The position numbers and the translations under genes are program-made. The notes beneath the pieces were generated by a model. That model saw only the letters and a program-made list of their open reading frames with translations. It had not been told where the DNA came from and searched no databases. This document shows positions 55,956 through 64,000 of a stretch of 64,000 nt of DNA, piece after piece; position 1 is the first letter of the stretch, and each line of letters begins with the position of its first letter. The stretch spans positions 5,111,631 to 5,175,630 of the forward strand of contig AP025069.1 in assembly GCA_036186865.1 (NCBI GenBank), read 5' to 3'. The DNA comes from Eustoma russellianum. Lineage: Eukaryota > Streptophyta > Magnoliopsida > Gentianales > Gentianaceae.

Positions 55956-58222
55956 TGTTATGCCCGTGACGTTGGGGGCATAAAAAAATAAAATAAAAAT
56001 AAAGGAATAATGGAAAATATAATGATAAAAATATTAAATAGTTATCCTAACACTATTAGGATTAGAATAGAAGAAGTAGATAGGAATTTAAAATATTAGG
56101 AGATTACCTTAAACACATAATTTCCTAAACCTACTAGGAAACTTAATTAACATTATATATATATATACACACATTATATAACAAAATAAACCCACAAAAT
56201 TTTCCCCACCATCACCCCTCTGCCGCCCTTGCCCTTATCAAAAAAAAACCCCACCTTTTTTCCTTGAAAGTCAGCCGCCTGTTTCATAAAAAAAAAAAAT
56301 CCAAAGCCTAGCAAGTGGACAGCCGTGAGATAGGTGGGGAAGAAAGAAAAGGATTTCGCATAGAAAGAGTATTCATCGCAAAAAGGTAGGTGCCTCTTTC
56401 CCCTCAAACGGGTACAATACATGCATGCTTTGATGATATATTTATGTGATTCGTTGTTTATTTGTTTAATATGTGAATTTTGTCTTGTTTTATATGGGAA
56501 AGCATGAGATGTGTTGTTTATGGCTGTATGTGTATGTGCGTGTGTATTGAAATTGATGGTTGTTGTGATTCGGATTGGGAACACCCTGAATGAAATCAAA
56601 AGTTTGAATATTTTCACACTTAGGGTTCTTTAAAATTGCGTTTTGGCATTAGAATAAGTTCATCTAGCCCGGAATAGGTTGGGATTGGGTTGAAAGTCAA
56701 AAAAAGGGTCTGACGGACGCGTTTCAGGGGGTGGCGCGTGGGGCCCACGCGCGGCCCTTGACGGCGCGTCCGGACACGTGATGACGTGTCCACTCCCAAA
56801 AGTTGTGTCTCATTATAACGAGTCCAACGCAACTAATTTGAGGTCAATCGGAGTTAAAACGAAGATTTTATGAAGGTTAGAAGGAAATATAATTTAATAT
56901 GAAAAAATAAAAAAAAGGAAAATGTTGTTGGACCGGCCTGGCTGCCGGACCGGACCGGATGGCCAGCGGACCGGACCAGGCCAGCAGGCCGGCCCAAGCC
57001 GGAAAATTAAAAAAAAATCTGGAAATTAATTTCTGGAATGAATAAATAATAAATAATTAATTAAAATTAGTTTAAAATTCCAGAAAAATATATTTAATTA
57101 TCAGAAAATTCTAAATAAATTCCATAAAATATAAAAGGTTAAAATTAAATTATTTTCACTTAATTTCTGAATTTTGGTAAATGTAAGTAATTAAAAATAA
57201 TTAGTAATAAATGGAGTAAAATAAAGGAAAATTAGTAGAAAATTCTAGAAAATTAAAACAAGCTAATGAAAAATAAGGGGATGCTAAATAACAACTTTTC
57301 AATGTTCTTAAAATTTACTAAACTAAATATTGAGTGTCGGAGTTGGTGAGGATGGGTGTACGGGCCCCAGGCGACTTTTGTTGTTGCATTCATGGCACGT
57401 CCATTGCATGAGGTATACTGCGTCTATAGGGCGTGGGTATCGGGATGACTTACCGTGTCTATAGGGCACCGGGGTCATGAGACACTGCGTCTATAGGGCG
57501 TGGGTGTCCAAACGGCAAGTGGTAGCTAGAGACCACGACGCTGGATTTAGGACCCGGGATCATGCATTGTATATAGGTCTAGGGCATATTGCATGACATG
57601 ATTCTCGTTGCGTGTGACACGTTGATTGAGCATGCATCACGTACTTGCGCATTTTTATGTGGAGTGCTTTACTTACCGCATTTACTTTATCTTGTGCATG
57701 TTATACTATATTTATGTGCTATGTGATTTTATCTTATATCTGTGTGCTATATGTTTTATCTTATATATATGTGCTATGTGGTTATATCATTTCGGTATGT
57801 ACGTTTTGTATTTGTTTGAGGCGGGCATCTACTGGGTGATTTCTGTCACTCACCCCTACTTCCCAGGTGAGCCGGATGAGAACTACGAGCACATCTTTGT
57901 TGAGGACGGGACGGACGTAGCGGAGTGGGATGGTTGAGAGCTGCAGCTAGGATATGAGGGGACTCTGCAGCTGTTTTGTTCTTATTTATACTTTGAGGAT
58001 TTTCCACATACTACTTTACTACTTTTATTCCCAGAATTTTTATTTAGCAATGTAATGACGATTATCAGGGTTTAATATATGTTACGGTTTATGTTTCCGC
58101 GAAAAAAAATTTCTACGTCATTTTTGACAAGTAAGAGATTGATTCGATGCTTTGTATTCTCCTTAGTGAGATACGGCGGGTGCACTGTTCCCGATGTTAG
58201 GGCTCGGGAGTGGGGCGCTACA
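55956..58222 (+). repeat. G4 5' LTR (2267 bp)
   Basis: It reads TGTTATGCCCGTGACGTTGG to GGAGTGGGGCGCTACA. It contains a GC-rich segment with a near-perfect inverted repeat (CGCGTGGGGCCCACGCG, about 56735), a cluster of GGACCGG repeats (56930-57000), and the thrice-repeated CGTCTATAGGGC at 57419-57510. Confidence 0.94.
57419..57510. repeat. CGTCTATAGGGC triple repeat in the G4 LTR
   Basis: Three units contain GTCTATAGGGC, the first and third with the extension GTGGGT(A/G)TC. The same three units are at about 63644-63735 in the 3' LTR. Confidence 0.8.
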
Positions 58223-58224
58223 GG

Positions 58225-58236
58225 TGGTATCAGAGC
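58225..58236 (+). other. G4 primer binding site (initiator-Met tRNA)
   Basis: TGGTATCAGAGC lies two bases after the LTR end, as in G1 and G2. Confidence 0.94.
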
Positions 58237-58496
58237 CGAGGCTTCAGATCTGCCTCGGAAACGCAGGATTAACTAGATCACAAGACGTAAGTTACGATCT
58301 TTTGTAAAATGACGATTTTACCCCTAATAAATAAAGTAGACTTAAGAGATGATTTTAGGCCTAAGTTATGATCGGGTTATGGGAGGTGTGTGCCGATGGT
58401 GAGCTTTTCTTGTCTAATTATCGATTTATCCGCGTTCCACCTTTCAACTTATTATCGACAAATCTGTATTCGTTTCATGAACTCAAATTCCGAATA

Positions 58497-59060
58497 ATGC
58501 CTCCACGACGCGAGCCGCCAGCTTGAAACGGAGGACACGATAGCGATGATCAGCAGGGTCAGGGGACCATTCCTGAGGCCTTTGCAGATACTTTGGCGAC
58601 GCGGACTACATTTGTGGCCCAGCAGCAGGTACAGATGGCTCACCTACAGGAGCAGCAGGAGCAGCCACCACCACCACCCCCACTCTAGGGGCTTCGATTT
58701 TTCTACCGGAAGATGCAGAACTGCCAGATACCTATGTTCAGGGATACGACACGACCAGTGGAGCAGAAATCTGGCAAAAAAAATGTGTATAAGCAGTTGA
58801 GGTTGATGCAGGTTCCGGATGACCTAAAGGTTGATGTGGTCGTACCATTCTTAGAGGGTGATACCGAGCAATGGTACCAGTGTGCGACATGCAGGCTGAC
58901 TCCACCTCCGACATGGACCCAGTTTAAAGAGGAGTACTAGAAGCACTCTATTCCAGAGAGTGCCCTACACTAGCACAAGCACCCCCTCCATCATCAAGTC
59001 AGATGCAACAGAAAGTAAAAGGGGCGGACCAACGCTCGTGTGCATGTTATGACGAACACT
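58497..59060 (+). pseudogene. G4 gag remnant without zinc knuckle
   Basis: ATG at 58497 (MPPRREPPA) meets TGA at 58524-58526. The frame continues through a glutamine/proline-rich stretch (QEQQEQPPPPPPL), a TAG, then a degenerate gag core (LRLMQVPDDLKVDVVVPFLE, PPPTWTQFKEEY) ending at TAG 58938-58940. Soon after, the sequence jumps to the gag C-terminus (RTNARVHVMTNTEVEEVG). The second half of the core and the CCHC knuckle, present in G1 and G2, are deleted. Confidence 0.85.
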
Positions 59061-59600
59061 GAGGTAGAGGAGGTCGGAGACGTAGTTATAGGTGAGATGT
59101 TAATTAACCAAGTTCCACCCTACGTCCTATTTGATAGTGGTGCCAGCCACTTGTTTGTTGCCAAGAGATCCGCCAAGAACATGAGTATTCTATCATAACT
59201 TCTTGAGATCCTTTATCGTGTTCAAGCCGCAAGCGACCAGGTGTTTGTATCTCACTATCAGTACAAAAAAAATGTCACTTGAAGATGAATGAGCTTGAGT
59301 TCTCCGCAACCCTGATCCTGATCCAGATGCAGGATTTCGACATCATTCTGGGCATTGATTTCATGGCAAGATATAGTGCTACTATCGACTGCCATCAGAG
59401 ACAGGTCAGTATGCAGACACCGGATAAACGAGAGACTATCTTACAGGGGGATGTCAAATTGAGAAAGTCATCCAGAAAAAAAAATCTACATGACTGCAGC
59501 ACAAGCCTCTCGGGCATTGAAGAAAGGAGCCGGGAGTTTTCTTGTGTATGTTTCAAATGCCAGTGCTGAGACTCCATCGATTGAGGATATTCCAGTGGTA
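59061..59600 (+). pseudogene. G4 protease remnant
   Basis: It reads DVVIGEMLINQVPPYVLFDS then GASHLFVAKRSAKN. The DSG active site is at 59134-59142. A TAA follows near 59199 and a frame change near 59270, then DIILGIDFMARYSATIDC and LRKSSRKKN. There is no intron between gag and protease, unlike G1 and G2. Confidence 0.88.
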
Positions 59601-60480
59601 CGAAATTTTAAGGATGTCTTCCTTGACGAGTTGTCAGGTTTATCAGCGTGCAGGAAAGCAGAGTTCAAGATCGATCTTATACCCGGAGCCGAACCGATCT
59701 CGAAGGTGCCATACATAATGGCACCAGCAGAGTTAAAAGAGCCCAAGGAACAGTTGCAGGAGTTGCTGGACCGGAAGTTCATCAGACCTAGTGTTTCGCC
59801 CTAGGGGCACCGGTATTATTTATGAAAAAGAAAGACGGTAGTATGAGGCTATGCATCGACTATCGTGAGCTTAATAAGATCACGATATAGAATAAATATC
59901 TACTACCAAGGGTTGACGATCTATCTGATCAGTTGAAGGGTGCCAGAATGTTCTCGAAGATTGACCTCCAACCAGGCTACTATCGGTTGAGGATTAGTGT
60001 GGAGGATATAGCAAAGACGACGTTCCGCACTCGATACAGGCACTACGAGTTTCTTGTAATGCCCCTTTGGACTGACGAATGTACCTACAACCTTTATGGA
60101 TTTGATGAATACAGTGTTCAGGGAGCAGTTGGATCGTTTCGTAGTAGTGTTCATCGAGACATCTCGGTGTATTCACCTGATGAGGAGACACATATTGAAC
60201 ACTTGCGGGAGGTATTAGAGACTCTCAGGAAGAAAAGTTGTATGCAAAGTTCGCGAGTGCGAGTTCTGGTTAGAGAATGTGACTTTCTTAGGCCACGTGA
60301 TTTTTGAGAAGTGCATTTCTGTTGACCCAAAGAAGATAGAGGCGATTACAGAAGGGCCGCGACCTACTAATGTCACGGAGGTACGTAGTTTTCTTGGCCT
60401 TGTCGGTTGTCATCGTAAACTTGTGAAAGGATTTTCGAGTATTGCAACACCTCTGAGTCGACTGACTTAGAAAAAAAGAC
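59601..60480 (+). pseudogene. G4 reverse transcriptase remnant (catalytic motif lost)
   Basis: The linker and RT blocks are recognisable: VRNFKDVFLDELSGLSACRK, LLDRKFIRPSVSP, FMKKKDGSMRLCIDYREL, FSKIDLQPGYYRLRI and FRTRYRHYEFLVMP. A frame is lost after LVMP. At the position of the FIDD catalytic pair the text reads TTCATCGAGACATC, with bases missing, so the second Asp is gone. Multiple stops (for example 59801, 59888, 60468) interrupt it. The thumb reads ISVDPKKIEAITEGPRPTNV. Confidence 0.88.
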
Positions 60481-60920
60481 CAAATTCACATGGACCTCCG
60501 AGTGTGAGAAAAGTTTTGCGGAGGTTGATGACTGCACTAGTATTGGCACAGCCCTCTGACACTGAAGGGTTTGTCATCTACAACGACGCCTCGAAGAATG
60601 GGCTAGGGTGCGTGTTAATGCAGAGACATAGGGTTAGTGCATACGCTTCGAGGCAGTTGAAGCAATATAAACAAAATTACCAAACTCATGATGTGGAGCT
60701 GGCAGCAGTGATGTTTGCATTAAAGATTTGGTGCCATTATCTATACGGTGTAAAGTGCGAATTCTTCACAGATTATAAGAGCTTGAAGTATTTATACAGA
60801 AAGAGCCGAATATGGGTCACAGGAGATGGCTTGAGCTACTGAAAGACTATGACCTGACCATCAGTTATCATCCGGGGAATGCAAACCGAGTTACAGATGC
60901 CTTGAGTAGAAAGTCTAATC
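60481..60920 (+). pseudogene. G4 RNase H remnant
   Basis: RNase H is relatively well kept: FVIYNDASKNGLGCVLMQRH, VSAYASRQLKQYKQNYQTHD, VELAAVMFALKIWCHYLYGV, then FFTDYKSLKYLY. A frame change near 60805 leads to GHRRWLELLKDYDLTISYHP and GNANRVTDALSRK. The first catalytic Asp (NDAS, usually SDAS) and Glu appear present. Confidence 0.85.
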
Positions 60921-62136
60921 ACGCCAGACGGACGCCACTAGAGAAAGAGATGGCAGAGTTTGATCTCGACATTGTTGATTCCACTGCTAATGTTCTGGCG
61001 GCCTTGGTTATCACACCATCTTTGATTAAGCGGATTAAAGAGGCGCAGAAGGAGGATGTGACGCTTAGGGATACCCGAGAGAGAATATTGACCAGTTTGG
61101 TTGAGGGCTTACAGATCCATGATGATGGCAGTATCTGGTACCAAGGAAGGTTGTGTGTGCCAGATAATGAAGACAAGAGGAAGGAGCTATTAAAGGAGGC
61201 ACACAAAGCACTACTGGTGGAGTGGTATAAAGAGACACGTCGCTGAATTTATTGAGAGGTGCCTTACTTGCTAGCAGGTTAAGGCAGAGCATCAGAGACC
61301 GAGAGGTTCGATGTTGCCGTTGGAGATACCGGAGTGAAAGTGGGAGCATGTGACGATAGACTTTGTAATAGGACTCCCTAAAACAAGAAACAACAATGAC
61401 ATGATTTGAGTGATTGTAGATCGATTGACGAAGACTGCTCACTTTCTACCTGTGCCGAGTGAAGCGACCTTGGAGAGATTGGTGACGCTGTATCTCGACG
61501 ATATTGTTAGCCTTCATAGAGTCCCAATCAGTATCGTCTCAGATAGTGACCCGAGGTTCACTTCCTGATTTTGGTCAGCTTGACAGAGAAGGTTGGGGAC
61601 GGAGCTGCGATTGAGTACCACTTTTCATCCGCAGATAGACGGGCAGTCTGAGAGGACTATTCAGACTTTAGAGGACATGTTGAGAGTGTGCGCATTGGAC
61701 TTCAAGGGGAACTGGGATAATATGATCTAGTTGATCGAGTTCTCCTACAATAATAGCTACCACAATGCCATCGGCATGACACCCTTTGAGGCCTCGCTAC
61801 ATTGGTCCATATGAGGTACTCGAGAGGGTCGGTACCTTAGCCTACCGACTAGCGTTACCCTCTTTATTGGCTCAGGTACACGGTGTATTCCATGTGTCTC
61901 AGTTAAGGAGATATGTTCTGGATCCCAGCGATGTTCTAGATGCGCCACTGTTGAGGATACGATCGAACACTACATATGAGGAGACTCCTATCAGGATTGT
62001 AGATCGCAAGGACCAAGTGTTGAGGAGTAGAGTCATTCTTTACGTGAAAGTTCAGTGGACCAATTATACGCAGCGAGAAACGACTTGGTAGGCCGAGAAA
62101 CTTATGCGCGAGTGCTACCCACAACTATTTGAATAA
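60921..62136 (+). pseudogene. G4 integrase remnant with deletion
   Basis: The frame from RNase H continues to 61246 (LKRIKEAQKEDVTLRD-type linker, GSIWYQGRLCVPDNEDKRKE) and then breaks. The integrase core (61250-61785) is a string of stops and frame changes. The C-terminal part resumes near 61786 (RYIGPYEVLERVGTLAYRLA, VHGVFHVSQLRRYVLDP, VKVQWTNYTQRETTW) and ends with TAA at 62134-62136. About 100 residues between the MTPFEA region and RYIGPYE are missing. A TAG follows TTW in the chromodomain-like tail. Confidence 0.85.
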
Positions 62137-62168
62137 GGTACGCAAGTTTCGAGGACGAAACTTATAGT

Positions 62169-62181
62169 AAGGGGGGAGGAA
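62169..62181 (+). other. G4 polypurine tract
   Basis: AAGGGGGGAGGAA directly precedes the 3' LTR start at 62182. Confidence 0.9.
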
Positions 62182-64000
62182 TGTTATGCCCGTGACGTTG
62201 GGGGCATAAAAAATAAAATAAAAATAAATGAATAATGGAAAATATAATGATAAAAATATTAAATAGTTATCCTAACACTATTAGGATTAGAATAGAAGAA
62301 GTAGATAGAAATTTAAAATATTAGGAGATTACCTTAAACACATAATTTCCTAAACCTACAAGGAAACTTAATTAACATTATATATATATATACACACATA
62401 TAACAAAATAAACCCACAAAATTTTCCCCACCATCACCCCTCTGCCGCCCTTTCCCTTATCAAAAAAAAAACCCCACCTTTTTTCCTTGAAAGTCAGCCG
62501 CCTGTTTTATAAAAAAAAAAAATCCAAAGCCTAGCAAGTGGACAGCCGTGAGATAGGTGGGGAAGAAAGAAAAGGATTTCGCATAGAAAGAGTATTCATC
62601 GCAAAAAGGTAGGTGCCTCTTCCCCCTCAAACGGGTACAATACATGCATGCTTTGATGATATATTTATGTGATTCGTTGTTTATTTGTTTAATATGTGAA
62701 TTTTGTCTTGTTTTATATGGGAAAGCATGAGATGTGTTGTTTATGGCTGTATGTGTATGTGCGTGTGTATTGAAATTGATGGTTGTTGTGATTCGGATTG
62801 GGAACACCCTGAATGAAATCAAAAGGTTGAATATTTTCACACTTAGGGTTCTTTAAAATTGCGTTTTGGCATTAGAATAAGTTCATCTAGCCCGGAATAG
62901 GTTGGGATTGGGTTGAAAGTCAAAAAAAGGGTCTGACGGACGCGTTTCAGGGGGTGGCGCGTGGGGCCCACGCGCGGCCCCTGACGGCGCGTCCGGACAC
63001 GTGATGACGTGTCCACTCCCAAAAGTTGTGTCTCATTATAACGAGTCCAACGCAACTGATTTGAGGTCAATCGGAGTTAAAACGAAGATTTTATGAAGGT
63101 TAGAAGGAAATATAATTTAATATGAAAAAATAAAAAAAAAGGAAAATGTTGTTGGACCGGCCTGGCTGCCGGACCGGACCGGATGGCCAGCAGACCGGAC
63201 CAGGCCAGCAGGCCGGCCCAAGCCGAAAAATTAAAAAAAAAATCTAGAAATTAATTTCTGGAATGAATAAATAATAAATAATTAATTAAAATTAGTTTAA
63301 AATTCCAGAAAAATATATTTAATTATCAGAAAATTCTAAATAAATTCCATAAAATATAAAAGCTTAAAATTAAATTATTTTCACTTAATTTCTGAATTTT
63401 GGTAAATGTAAGTAATTAAAAATAATTAGTAATAAATGGAGTTAAATAAAGGAAAATTAGTAGAAAATTCTAGAAAATTAAAACAAGCTAATGAAAAATA
63501 AGGGGATGCTAAATAACAACTTTTCAATGTTCTTAAAATTTACTAAACTAAATATTGAGTGTCGGAGTTGGTGAGGATGGGTGTACGGGCCCCAGGCGAC
63601 TTTTGTTGTTGCATTCATGGCACGTGCATTGCATGAGGTATACTGCGTCTATAGGGCGTGGGTATCGGGATGACTTACCGTGTCTATAGGGCACCGGGGT
63701 CATGAGACATACTGCGTCTATAGGGCGTGGGTGTCCAAACGGCAAGTGGTAGCTAGAGACCACGACGCTGGATTTAGGACCCGGGATCATGCATTGCATA
63801 TAGGTCTAGGGCATATTGCATGACATGATTCTCGTTGCGTGTGACACGTTGATTGAGCATGCATCACATACTTGCACATTTTTATGTGGAGTGCTTTGCT
63901 TACCGCATTTACTTTATCTTGTGCATGTTATATTATATTTATGTGCTATGTGATTTTATCTTATATCTATGTTCTATGTGTTTTATCTTATATTTATGTG
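62182..64000 (+). repeat. G4 3' LTR, cut by window edge
   Basis: It starts TGTTATGCCCGTGACGTTGG and follows the 5' LTR (55956 onward) to the window end with only scattered base changes and small indels. Examples are CACACATATAAC against CACACATTATATAAC and GAGACATACTGCG against GAGACACTGCG. Confidence 0.95.

Larger units (their letters stand above)
55956..64000 (+). mobile_element. G4: Ty3/gypsy retrotransposon (3' LTR cut by window edge)
   Basis: It has a 5' LTR at 55956-58222, primer site 58225-58236, degenerate gag and pol 58497-62136, polypurine tract 62169-62181, and a 3' LTR from 62182 to beyond 64000. The two LTRs look nearly identical over the 1.8 kb available, while the coding region has many stops, frameshifts and deletions. 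It is inserted in the G3 leader. The right TSD is out of the window. Confidence 0.93.

Noticed and set aside
57626..57937. 103-aa ORF rich in Tyr/Cys/Ile resembling a membrane protein
   Set aside because: It is LTR sequence of G4 built from TATCTTATAT-type repeats, so the hydrophobic composition is a by-product.
1..64000. tRNA, rRNA, CRISPR or bacterial operon features
   Set aside because: Nothing with a complete tRNA shape, rRNA text or regularly spaced identical repeats with unique spacers was seen; tRNA-like text belongs to SINEs and primer sites.

Overview
The window is nuclear DNA of a flowering plant, most likely a eudicot. The evidence is the dense nest of plant-type Ty3/gypsy chromovirus-like and Ty1/copia (SIRE/Maximus-like) LTR retrotransposons primed by initiator-Met tRNA, several tRNA-derived SINE remnants, and one intron-containing plant F-box/LRR gene. 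No bacterial, organellar or CRISPR-like features are seen. All positions were read by eye. LTR termini, primer sites and target-site duplications (TSDs) were read base by base, but percent identities were not computed.

Layout. 1-5257: right part of a minus-strand Ty3/gypsy element (G1), with RT, protease, a probable short intron, gag, primer site and a 2.5-kb LTR. 5303-27491: minus-strand Ty3/gypsy element G2, flanked by the TSD taaat. Its two LTRs differ by a deletion of about 3 kb, and its protease region is split at 11999-24666 by a plus-strand copia element (C1, 12.7 kb, TSD acttc). 27972-40964: minus-strand copia array C2 with the arrangement LTR-internal-LTR-partial internal-partial LTR, the whole flanked by one TSD (ctttg). 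40970-49300: the only gene-bearing interval. It holds unannotated DNA, a fold-back hairpin, SINE remnants (one with a perfect 16-bp TSD), and a two-exon F-box/LRR gene on the minus strand (45876-48428, 350 aa). 49305-53160: three abutting copia remnants. 53174-55955: a gypsy 5' LTR and primer site (G3), interrupted by a 292-bp solo LTR (TSD ctaag). 55956-64000: plus-strand gypsy G4, whose LTRs are nearly identical although its coding region is heavily broken; its 3' LTR runs off the window.

Every retrotransposon here carries stops, frameshifts or deletions. The F-box gene is the only open, plausibly functional host gene. Its product would serve as the substrate-recognition subunit of an SCF ubiquitin ligase.

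The most notable observations are: (1) a cluster of ACATCGATCGATCGATGT palindromes and ACATCGATCTCT half-sites shared by LTRs of a gypsy element and a copia family; (2) GT-AG introns in the same phase at the same gag/protease position in two gypsy elements, absent from a third; (3) the three-LTR copia array inside one TSD pair; (4) the decayed G4 element with near-identical LTRs; (5) three perfect hairpins in each C1 LTR.
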